Assembly (NCBI RefSeq): GCF_000024625.1
Contig: NC_013407.1
Span: forward strand, 992,001 to 1,056,000
DNA length: 64,000 bases
Direction: 5' to 3'
Source of the DNA: Methanocaldococcus vulcanius M7
Lineage (GTDB): Archaea; AGJL01; Methanococci; Methanococcales; Methanocaldococcaceae
The position numbers and the translations under genes were made by a program. The notes under the pieces were generated by a model, which worked only from the letters and a program-made list of their open reading frames with translations, did not search any database and was not told the DNA's origin. Below are positions 1 through 8,304 of the stretch, one piece after another. The stretch's first letter is position 1, and each line of letters starts with the position of its first letter.

Positions 1-71
1 AACAATAATAATCATATTATGTAAAATCATAAGATAATATAGCAGAATATAAACACTCCAAATATATGTTG

Positions 72-680
72 TTATTCAAATAATATCCTATCCTTATTCT
101 TTTTCTCTTCACTTACTATTTCTTTTGCATCTTCAACATCCAACTCTCCCTCTTTAACTGCATGGATGGTTTTTAAAATATCTTCAATATCTTCATCATA
201 CTCCTCTGAAGCCATAGATAAAGTATCGTCTGTAATTCCCAGTGCAGTATTGAGCGTATTGATAACATTTTCACTATTCAACCTTAGGTTAATAAGTGCC
301 TTTTCTAACTCTTCTGGGGACATTTTACTTAAAGTGTTCCATAGTGGAGTGGATTTTAATATTACTTCATTTTCTTTAATAACCAATAAATTATCTATGA
401 ACCTCATTTGCTTATTTAATAAAGCATGAGAATTTTGCAGTTGCTTTTTCCTTTGGTTTAATGTCTTTATTTTTGTAGCTATTGTCAGCTCTTCACTTCT
501 GCTTTTTGCGTTCTTTGCTTTTTCAAAAAGTGCAGTTATTTGATCGTCAATATTTGCCATTTCGTTCTCCAATTTTCTAATTTGTACATCCAGCTTTATT
601 TTTGATTCTTTTAGTTTGTCTAATGGAATATCTAAGGGATTTTTATTTTTGCTGAATAGATTTTTTAATTTGCTGATCAT
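72..680 (-). CDS. Small charged coiled-coil protein, possibly Snf7/PspA-like
   Basis: Uncharacterised 202-aa soluble protein. Residues about 20-105 are predicted long helices rich in Lys, Glu and Gln (basic N-terminal half), followed by a helical middle and a strongly acidic tail (about 150-202, with repeated Glu/Asp). This layout of basic amphipathic hairpin then acidic C-terminus, at about 200 aa, resembles ESCRT-III/Snf7 and PspA-type membrane-remodelling proteins, but no diagnostic motif is visible, so that is a hypothesis only. The start is ATG at 680 behind GAGGCGAT. It is the last gene of the minus-strand kinase cluster, 24 bp after the TPR-kinase gene, so it is probably cotranscribed and may be a target or partner of the kinases or of the MIT-like membrane proteins upstream. 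Confidence 0.7.
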   Translation of the reverse strand: MISKLKNLFSKNKNPLDIPLDKLKESKIKLDVQIRKLENEMANIDDQITALFEKAKNAKSRSEELTIATKIKTLNQRKKQLQNSHALLNKQMRFIDNLLVIKENEVILKSTPLWNTLSKMSPEELEKALINLRLNSENVINTLNTALGITDDTLSMASEEYDEDIEDILKTIHAVKEGELDVEDAKEIVSEEKKNKDRILFE

Positions 681-704
681 TTTATCGCCTCTGTTTAATT
701 TTTT

Positions 705-3700
705 TCAGAATTTTAATTTTATCTTATGCACTATAACCTCTGCTGATGATATTATTTCTTCTGGAATGGGCATTTTATTCTCTACCCTATAGGCAATCAT
801 TTCTTTTAATTTAATTAAATCATTTTTAATATCTCCTTTTGCATATTCAATTAAGTCCCCACAGTATTTATAGGCATTTACACCATCATTGATTTTTAAA
901 CACATTAAAAACAACTCTCCACAATAGAAAGCACTTCTACTGAAATCTCTAATAGTTATGGACTTTTTAAGTTCTTCTTTGAAGGTTATTTGAAGGTATT
1001 TAGCTAAGTCCCTCTGCAGTTCTAATATTGATGAGTATCTATCTTTAGGATTTTTATTTAGACATTTTAGGATTATTTTGCTTACATTACTGTCTATTTC
1101 AGAATTTATTTTTTTAGGTGGTTTAGGTTTTTTTGTAATTATTTTCATGCCTATTTCTATTACTGACTTTCCGTCAAATGGAAATTCTCCAGTCGTTAAT
1201 TGATAAAAGATAACGCCCAATTGCCAAATATCTGTTCTTTCATCAGTTTTAGTATTATTTATCTGCTCCGGAGAGGCATAATGAGGAGTAAATCCTCCTC
1301 TTGTTGTTAAAGTGGACTTAGATATAACCTTAGATAGTCCCCAGTCGGTTATTTTTGGAATGCCGTTTTTTAGCAATATATTGTGTGGCTTTAAGTCCCT
1401 ATGTATGATTCCCTTATTATGGGCATATTTTAATCCCTCTGCAATGTTAAAGATTATGTAAGAAGCTTCCTTTACATCTAAAACTCTCTTTCTTTTCAAA
1501 TAATCCTCTAATGACTCATCACACAACTCCATTTCAAAGTAAGGAATTGGTAGGATGTTATAATCATAGACCTTAACTATATTCGGATGATTTAGTTTAG
1601 TCCAGTTTTCTAATTCTTTTATAAAGGATTTTCCAGTTGAAGCATCTAAAGATATTGGTAGCTTTATAGCTACTGGTAAGTTATCTTTAACTCTTATTGC
1701 CTTAAAGACCCTTGCAAAGCCACCTTGTCCGATAAATTGAATATTTTTATAGAATTCTTCCAACTCTGGTGGAAATGTTTTTGGTGTTGACGGGTTTATA
1801 ATGTCTGTGAGTTTAAACGATTTTTCTTTGTATATGTGTGCTCCTTTAACTTCAACTTCAAAATTGTAGGTATTTTGATAGGTCTTGTTGTTGTGTTGGT
1901 ATTCAACTGCTATTTCTAATGGGACAATTCCTTCATAGTTTGGTCTTACATATATAGTTAGTTCTTCTGATGATTTTCCTTTAATTGATAGTGGAGATAT
2001 GCCCTTAACATTAAAATCATCAGAAAATTTTAATTGGACATTTTTTGCAGTTCCTTCACCTTTATTGATGATCTTAACTTTAATCTTTTCCCATCTACCT
2101 AATACAAATGTAGTTTTTGGAAAGTTTATTATGAGATTTGGTGGGTTATTTTGCTCTTCTAAGGACTTTATCATACTCCGTAAAGTAGTATTATTATTAA
2201 TTTTTAGTGCTTCTTTATAATAGTTTATAGCATTTTTGTAATCTGCTTTTTTAAGTAGCGAATCGCCAAATTTAACTAAGACATTATACAATAATGTATT
2301 ATTCTTCACACTATCCATTTTTAAATATTTTAATGCATTATTATAATCACCAAGATTATAATAGCAATTAGCGATTTTTTCTAAGAGATCTTTTTTACGA
2401 CAGATTATTTTATTTTTTAGATTATTGGTATAATTTTTTTCAATAAACTGGTAGTATTTTATAGCGTTTTCATAATCTCTTTTATTATATAATATATTTC
2501 CAAACTCATAAGATAAATTGTAAACTATTGTGCTATTTTTATATCGTTTTGCATATTCTTCAAAACATTTAATTGATTCGTCAAATTTATTCATTAGGTA
2601 TAGGCATTTTCCTTTCCTCCATAGTGCACCTGCTTCTATTGTTTTATTTAATATTGAGTCATAACATTTCAAGGCCTTGTCATATTCTCCTTCGGAAATA
2701 AAAAAATCACCTAATTTATATAATAGTCCAGTATCAAGAGAGCTTTTATTAATTTTGTTAAAATGCTTAAGAATTTCATCCTTAGAAAAATTTCCTAAAA
2801 CATTGTTTTTAGATGAAGATATTTTTTGCATATTTTGAGAGGTATTTTTTACGCTATTATCGTTTGTTTTATCATTTAACGATGTATTGTTAAGCTTGCT
2901 ATTATTTAGCATTTCCATAAGAGATTTTTTATATTCTAAGAGTTTTTTATTATTTTTGTTATATTTTAATGCGTTATTTATACATAATAAAGATTCTTCA
3001 TAAAATCCTAATTTTTCATAACATAATGCCTTAAAATAATATGCTTCGGTATCTTTTTTATTATGTTTTAAATATTCGTCTAATAATATTAACGCATCTT
3101 TATAGTTTCTGTTTTTGTAATGGGCTAAACCTTCTGATTTTAATCTATTTGCTACATAATTTATTTTATTTTTTGCATTTACATTTTTGTTATTCGTTTT
3201 TAGAATCTTATTAAAACATTCTAATGCCTTTGAATAATTCCCTATATTTAAATATGCATCTCCTAAATATCTAAGAACCTCTGTATCGTTTTCATTAGAA
3301 CTTAAACACTGATTTAATAATTCAATCGCTTTATAGTAATTTCCATTTTTATATTCTTTAACCGCCTTTTGGAGGGTTGGGAATTTAGAGTTATTATCCG
3401 ATTGATTTAAATTATTCCCTATTTCTGCGATAATTTTCTTTCTAAGCTCAAATACTTTTTCATTTTTTGGATTTAAATGCATTAGTGTGTTTATTATGCT
3501 AAGGGCTTTTTTATATTCCCTCATATCTTTAAGAATCAGTGCTTTATTATACATGGCAAGTTCATTTTTTGGATTCAAAGACAGTGCCTTTTCATAGCAT
3601 TTTAAAGCCATTTGATAATCTTTTAATGCATAATAAACATTTCCACAGTTGTTCCAGAGTACGTCATTTTTTGGATCTAATTTTAACGCTTCGTTATATA

Positions 3701-4226
3701 ACTTAATCGCGTCATTATATTTTCCTTTGTTAAAAAGATTCTTTGCAGTTTTGTTTATCTCTTCAATCCTTAATATGTTTTCTATCATTTTGATTTTTGC
3801 TTTTGCTATTGAATTTTTGGAATCTATTTTTAGAACTTCTTTAAATTTTGATAATGCATCTTCATATTTCTTAGATCTAAATAATAATTCTCCCTCATTT
3901 AATAATATTTTTTCTTTGCAGATATTTAAATTTGTTTTTATATTAGTATCGTTAGGGTTTAACTTTAAAATCTCCTCATATTTTTTTAATGCATTGTTAT
4001 ATGCTCCATTTTCAAACAGATTATCTGCATCTTTTTTTAATTTTTCAATTTTTTCGATAATTTTTATTTTATCTCTTATTTTTTTATTATCCTCTATTTT
4101 TAATGCATCTAAATAAGCTTTTTTAGCAAGTATATACTTACCTTCTATAAAAAAATTGTCACCTTCTTTTATTAGATCCTCTAAACTTTCACCTTTGAAA
4201 ATCTTTTTTAATAGTTTAATAACCAT
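705..4226 (-). CDS. TPR-repeat / Ig-like / Ser-Thr protein kinase (large)
   Basis: A 1173-aa signalling protein. Residues about 10-680 are a long array of TPR units with the usual spacing of A, Y and G/N-P (e.g. repeated A-L-K-L-D-P-K-N). Residues about 700-800 form a beta-rich Ig/CARDB-like domain. The eukaryotic-type kinase domain is about 825-1080: glycine loop GQGGFARV (near 834), VAIK lysine, catalytic loop HRDLKPHN (near 946), DWG instead of DFG (near 964), and SPEQ (APE-like, near 987). All catalytic residues are present, so it should be active. A C-terminal helical tail of about 95 aa is shared with the next kinase. I chose ATG 4226, preceded by GGGGGGTG, over the in-frame TTG at 4238. 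It has no signal peptide and is probably cytoplasmic. The substrate is unknown; TPRs suggest protein partners. Confidence 0.9.
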   Translation of the reverse strand: MVIKLLKKIFKGESLEDLIKEGDNFFIEGKYILAKKAYLDALKIEDNKKIRDKIKIIEKIEKLKKDADNLFENGAYNNALKKYEEILKLNPNDTNIKTNLNICKEKILLNEGELLFRSKKYEDALSKFKEVLKIDSKNSIAKAKIKMIENILRIEEINKTAKNLFNKGKYNDAIKLYNEALKLDPKNDVLWNNCGNVYYALKDYQMALKCYEKALSLNPKNELAMYNKALILKDMREYKKALSIINTLMHLNPKNEKVFELRKKIIAEIGNNLNQSDNNSKFPTLQKAVKEYKNGNYYKAIELLNQCLSSNENDTEVLRYLGDAYLNIGNYSKALECFNKILKTNNKNVNAKNKINYVANRLKSEGLAHYKNRNYKDALILLDEYLKHNKKDTEAYYFKALCYEKLGFYEESLLCINNALKYNKNNKKLLEYKKSLMEMLNNSKLNNTSLNDKTNDNSVKNTSQNMQKISSSKNNVLGNFSKDEILKHFNKINKSSLDTGLLYKLGDFFISEGEYDKALKCYDSILNKTIEAGALWRKGKCLYLMNKFDESIKCFEEYAKRYKNSTIVYNLSYEFGNILYNKRDYENAIKYYQFIEKNYTNNLKNKIICRKKDLLEKIANCYYNLGDYNNALKYLKMDSVKNNTLLYNVLVKFGDSLLKKADYKNAINYYKEALKINNNTTLRSMIKSLEEQNNPPNLIINFPKTTFVLGRWEKIKVKIINKGEGTAKNVQLKFSDDFNVKGISPLSIKGKSSEELTIYVRPNYEGIVPLEIAVEYQHNNKTYQNTYNFEVEVKGAHIYKEKSFKLTDIINPSTPKTFPPELEEFYKNIQFIGQGGFARVFKAIRVKDNLPVAIKLPISLDASTGKSFIKELENWTKLNHPNIVKVYDYNILPIPYFEMELCDESLEDYLKRKRVLDVKEASYIIFNIAEGLKYAHNKGIIHRDLKPHNILLKNGIPKITDWGLSKVISKSTLTTRGGFTPHYASPEQINNTKTDERTDIWQLGVIFYQLTTGEFPFDGKSVIEIGMKIITKKPKPPKKINSEIDSNVSKIILKCLNKNPKDRYSSILELQRDLAKYLQITFKEELKKSITIRDFSRSAFYCGELFLMCLKINDGVNAYKYCGDLIEYAKGDIKNDLIKLKEMIAYRVENKMPIPEEIISSAEVIVHKIKLKF

Positions 4227-4272
4227 AACACCCCCCAATCAAATTCACATAGTTCGATATAATATCAATTAT

Positions 4273-5763
4273 CTAAAATCTCATTTTAACTTTTTCAATT
4301 ATAATTTTTGCATTTATTTTTAATTCATCAGAGGGTTCTTTTATCCCTTCATTTATCCTGTAATTAACTCCTTCAATTAAATTATTAATTGCTTTAATTA
4401 CATCATCAGAACAGTGCTTTTCAGCATAGTATTTTAGATCATATAGGTAATTTAATGCAGTTTTTAGATCATTGTTATTTAAATGAAACAAAACCAAATC
4501 AGCACAGTAAAATACACTTCTATTAAAATCCTTCTGAGTTTTTGATCTGTTTAACTCTTCGGTCAGTTGGACATTTAGATAACCTGCCAAATGCTTCTGC
4601 AATTCATCTATTGATTGGTATCTCTTAGTTTTATCCTTTTGGATGCATTTTAGAATTATTCTTTCCAATTCTTCATCAATTAATGGGTTTATCTGGGAAG
4701 GTTTTTGTGGCTCTTCATTTTTAATCTTTTCCAATATGTCAAAAGTATCCCCATTGAATGGAAGTTGTTTTGTAGTTAATTCATACAAAATAATCCCAAT
4801 TTGGTAAATATCTGTCCTTTTATCCTCACCTACTTTGGTTATTTGTTCTGGTGCTGAGTATTGGAGAGTTAGAGCATTTATGGTTGTTGATTTTGATGTC
4901 TCCTCCTTTGCTAATCCCCAGTCAGTTATTTTTGGGATTCCGTTGGAGATTAAGATATTTGAGGGCTTTAAGTCCTTGTGAATAATTCCTTTATTATGGG
5001 CATATTTTAAACCGTTTAATACCTCAAACATCAGCATTAACGCATCTCTAATGTTTAGTTTGTTTTTGATTTTGTTTAAGTCAGTTTCACAGTATTCCAT
5101 CTCTATGTGCGGATATGGAAGGATGTTGTAATCATAAAGTTGGACTATGTTTATGTGGTTTAGTTTTTTCCAGTTTTCAATTTCTCTTAAAAACATCTTT
5201 CCTGTTAATTCAGTTAATTCCTTAGGAACTTTTATTGCTATTGTTTTTCCATTCTTTACTGCTCTAAATACATAAGAGAAGCCACCCTCTCCAATTTTTA
5301 CTGGATTTTGGTATTTTGAGAGAAGTTGTTTTAGTTTTTTAAGGTTTTCATCTTCTTCAATTCCCAAATTAGCTACGCCTACGGGTCTAATTTGAATATC
5401 TACTGTTGATTCATCCCCTAAGAGTAAATTTTTAATTTGGATAAGCTCATTTTCTATTTGAAGTTTTAGTTGAGTTATTTGACTGTTAAAGGTTTTGATT
5501 CTTTTGTTTATTGTTTCATCTTCTATGTTTTCTAATAATTTTGATGCCTTTTTTAATGTTTCTCTGGCCTTGGAATAGTTTTTATTTGATTTTAAAGTTA
5601 TTGCCTCATTTATTTTTAACTCAACATCTTTTAGTTTGGCTTTTATTCTGAGTTCAGATATTATCTCTTGATACTGTTTATACTCTTCTCTATCTAAATA
5701 ATGCATATTTTGATTTAAAAAATTCTCAAGTTCACTAATATCCTTTAAAATCTCTTTTATCAT
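4273..5763 (-). CDS. Ser/Thr protein kinase with N-terminal coiled coil
   Basis: A 496-aa kinase. Residues 1-120 are helical/coiled-coil and carry no clear TPR array. The kinase domain (about 145-400) has GEGGFSYV, IAIK, HKDLKPSN (near 260; Lys replaces the Arg of HRD, as in non-RD kinases that do not need activation-loop phosphorylation), DWG (near 279) and APEQ. The last 95 aa match the tail of the large TPR kinase (EEL.RS....F.RS.FYC and a common ending IIEKVKMRF/IVHKIKLKF), so the two genes are paralogues. It starts 3 bp after the stop of the membrane gene upstream, with GGGGAT as ribosome binding site, which implies one operon. The absence of Arg in HRD suggests regulation differing from its neighbour. 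Substrate unknown. Confidence 0.9.
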   Translation of the reverse strand: MIKEILKDISELENFLNQNMHYLDREEYKQYQEIISELRIKAKLKDVELKINEAITLKSNKNYSKARETLKKASKLLENIEDETINKRIKTFNSQITQLKLQIENELIQIKNLLLGDESTVDIQIRPVGVANLGIEEDENLKKLKQLLSKYQNPVKIGEGGFSYVFRAVKNGKTIAIKVPKELTELTGKMFLREIENWKKLNHINIVQLYDYNILPYPHIEMEYCETDLNKIKNKLNIRDALMLMFEVLNGLKYAHNKGIIHKDLKPSNILISNGIPKITDWGLAKEETSKSTTINALTLQYSAPEQITKVGEDKRTDIYQIGIILYELTTKQLPFNGDTFDILEKIKNEEPQKPSQINPLIDEELERIILKCIQKDKTKRYQSIDELQKHLAGYLNVQLTEELNRSKTQKDFNRSVFYCADLVLFHLNNNDLKTALNYLYDLKYYAEKHCSDDVIKAINNLIEGVNYRINEGIKEPSDELKINAKIIIEKVKMRF

Positions 5764-5766
5764 AGT

Positions 5767-6480
5767 TTATCCCCTAAGTTTATTTGATATTAGATCAATT
5801 TTTGCATTTAATATATTTTTAATTATTGATTTTATATTATCACGTATGGATAATTCCAAATCATTATCTTTATTTGATTTAGCTATTTTCTCCGCCTTTT
5901 TATAACATTCAAGTGATTTTTTCCATTTTTCTATTGCATTAGGAATATTATTATTTTGGAAATCATTCATTGCCTTTGATGATAGTTCCTTTGCTTCTAA
6001 TAGATAAGAAGTAAGTAAATCTGACTTATTGTAGAGCGTATCGTTTCTGGTCAATATCTTACTGGATTCGGAAATTTTAAATGTTATTATTTTATCATAA
6101 TGTCGTGAAATAAAAAAGAAGATCATCGACACAATTGCCCCTGAAAGACCCATCGGTTCCCATGCCAATAATAAGGTAAATAACAATAATGTCCAAAATG
6201 CAATCTTTCCAAAACATCTACTTGAGAATCCATTTACGGAGGCCCATATCATTATATTACCAAATTCGCCAGTATTATTTATACTGTATCCAAAAATACT
6301 TGCTAAAATTTCCCAAACAATAATCATTCCAATTAAAATTATCCACCAATACATAAATTTAAAAAGCCATCCTACTGGTGATGTCTCTAAAACTTTTTTG
6401 GTTTTTACGTATTTCTCTACTTTTTCTAATATTTTTATACTTATTACAATTGATATGATCTCAATTATATATTCAAACAT
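5767..6480 (-). CDS. Membrane protein with C-terminal MIT/TPR-like helical domain
   Basis: Uncharacterised 237-aa protein. The N-terminal about 130 aa contain three or four hydrophobic membrane segments (e.g. W-W-I-I-L-I-G-M-I-I near 45-60 and F-W-T-L-L-L-F-T-L-L-L near 95-106). The cytoplasmic C-terminal about 85 aa form a helical bundle with A-I-E-K-W-K-K-S-L-E-C-Y-K-K-A-E-K-I-A-K. The same domain ends the next gene upstream (6516-8081). The domain resembles MIT or single-TPR bundles, which bind short helical peptides. The start ATG at 6480 has GGTGGGG 5 nt upstream. It precedes the non-RD kinase by 3 bp, so a membrane receptor or scaffold role for the kinase is a reasonable inference but unproved. 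Confidence 0.8.
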   Translation of the reverse strand: MFEYIIEIISIVISIKILEKVEKYVKTKKVLETSPVGWLFKFMYWWIILIGMIIVWEILASIFGYSINNTGEFGNIMIWASVNGFSSRCFGKIAFWTLLLFTLLLAWEPMGLSGAIVSMIFFFISRHYDKIITFKISESSKILTRNDTLYNKSDLLTSYLLEAKELSSKAMNDFQNNNIPNAIEKWKKSLECYKKAEKIAKSNKDNDLELSIRDNIKSIIKNILNAKIDLISNKLRG

Positions 6481-6515
6481 ACTAACCCCACCAATTAAAA
6501 TCAGTTTGAATTTTA

Positions 6516-8081
6516 TTATATATTGGTTAATTTATCATTTATTAATTTAATTCCAGTTTTAAAAATATTACTGATGATAACTTTAATATTCTTATCTACT
6601 AATTTAACAATTTCTTTATCTTCTTTTAGTTTTGCAATTTCTTTTGCTCTTTCGTACTGTTTGACAGCTCCCTTCCATTTTTCAATTGCCTTACTTAGTT
6701 TATTTTGATTAAATAAAATTAATGCTTCAGAAGAATATCTTTTTGCTCTTTCTAATAATAATTCCAATGGTGGATTTTTAAGAATTTCCTCACATTTTTG
6801 GATTTTATCATTTAGGACTTTTTCATACTTGTATGATATTTTTTGATATTTTCCAGATAATAAGTTTAACAATTTTTCGTATTCATCCATCGCTTCTTCT
6901 ATTTCATTATTTTTGAATAATTCATCTGCTTTTTGTAGTTGGTTTTTAAATTCAGATTCTAACTGTCTTATACGCTCATCTTCTAATTTTTTCTTACATT
7001 TTTTGATTTTATGTTTTGTTTCATTTTCAAACATGGGATATTCATTTAATAATTTTTTATATTCATTTAATGCTTCCTCTATTTTATTTTTATTAAACAA
7101 ATCATCTGCTTTTTGCAATTGTTCTTTAAATTGGTTTTTAAGTTTTGATTCTGTATTTTCAATTTTATCTTTGATGATTTCTTTTAAATCTTTATTTTCA
7201 TTCTTAGATGCATTTTCGTTTATTTTTATGTATGTTTTTAATGCTTCTTTGTAATTACCTGAATTGTAATACTCATTTGCTATTTGAATTTGTTCTAAAT
7301 TGTCTTTTAGAGATATTATCTCATATGCCAAATCTTTGTTGTGGTAAGGAATTTCTTTATTACTATAATCTCTTAACAAATATAAACTTCCATTTAAATG
7401 TTTTAAACAATTACTATAATCCTCTCTTTTCAGATTTTCAAGTGATTTATTGTATTCTGATTTTGCAATCTTATCTGCAATTATACTTGCAATTTCAAAT
7501 GTAATTCCCCCTACAAATCCGCCTGTGATATACCATACAAAACCTGTACCCCAACCTACTATCTCTGACATAATCTTTCCTATAATACCAAGTGCAATTC
7601 CAAATGCGATTACTCTTGCAATTCTATGTGAAATCATCCTTAGAATCCAAAATGCAATTGCAAATATGGCCATCTCTGCAATTACAAATTCAATCATGTC
7701 AGTAATTTCAACGTTATAATAGTTTGTATAGTATGTAATCCACCATGCAATTTCAAGCATAAATCCGCCTGCAATCCACCATGTAATTTTTCTATACTCT
7801 CCTCTTATAATCCACCATGCAATTCCAAGTGTAATCCCATATACAATTCCACTTGCAATCACATATTCAATAAAAATTTTCCCTGCAATCTCATCTGCAA
7901 TTTCCCATGAAATTCCCAATAAAAAGATATAAATCAACACTGTAAATGCCTGTCCTTCAAAAATTTCTCTCTTCTTTAACTCAATTCCTAACCAAAACCA
8001 ACCGCTATAAACTAAAACTATATAACTAATAAGTCCAAACAATCCATAACTTGCAAAGAAATCAACAATATAGTTTATCAT
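6516..8081 (-). CDS. Polytopic membrane protein with TPR/coiled-coil and MIT-like tail
   Basis: Uncharacterised protein of about 522 aa and the first gene of the cluster. Residues 1-210 are a run of about seven hydrophobic segments with a marked repeated pattern (A-W-W-I, E-I-A, F-G-I-A-L-G-I), which is also visible as quasi-repeats in the DNA at 7490-7920. Residues about 215-440 hold TPR-like hairpins, including two closely similar units (Q-L-Q-K-A-D-x-L-F-x-x-N-x-I-E-E-A). The last 85 aa match the tail of the 5767-6480 protein. ATG 8081 (or 8084) follows GGTGAT; the in-frame GTG at 8090 lies inside that binding site and is unlikely. The arrangement suggests a membrane sensor that recruits the two kinases or the coiled-coil protein downstream. 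Confidence 0.8.
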   Translation of the reverse strand: MINYIVDFFASYGLFGLISYIVLVYSGWFWLGIELKKREIFEGQAFTVLIYIFLLGISWEIADEIAGKIFIEYVIASGIVYGITLGIAWWIIRGEYRKITWWIAGGFMLEIAWWITYYTNYYNVEITDMIEFVIAEMAIFAIAFWILRMISHRIARVIAFGIALGIIGKIMSEIVGWGTGFVWYITGGFVGGITFEIASIIADKIAKSEYNKSLENLKREDYSNCLKHLNGSLYLLRDYSNKEIPYHNKDLAYEIISLKDNLEQIQIANEYYNSGNYKEALKTYIKINENASKNENKDLKEIIKDKIENTESKLKNQFKEQLQKADDLFNKNKIEEALNEYKKLLNEYPMFENETKHKIKKCKKKLEDERIRQLESEFKNQLQKADELFKNNEIEEAMDEYEKLLNLLSGKYQKISYKYEKVLNDKIQKCEEILKNPPLELLLERAKRYSSEALILFNQNKLSKAIEKWKGAVKQYERAKEIAKLKEDKEIVKLVDKNIKVIISNIFKTGIKLINDKLTNI

Positions 8082-8304
8082 CATTATCACCTAACTTTAA
8101 AATAAAATCAAATATTATATAATATAATTACTGTTAATGTAAGATAATATATTAATCTTTAAGGTTTCATAAAATAAAAGCTAATTATTTATTTGTCTAT
8201 ATATCTACATAATCACATATTTATGGATGATTTAAAACAAGAAATAACGTAATAAAAGTTATGGAAAGAAAAAATGGATTTTGAGATGGCAACATGCAAG
8301 AATA

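Noticed and set aside
72-680. Firm assignment of the 202-aa protein as ESCRT-III
   Set aside because: Only size, charge pattern and helical content agree. Without a profile match the call stays a hypothesis.
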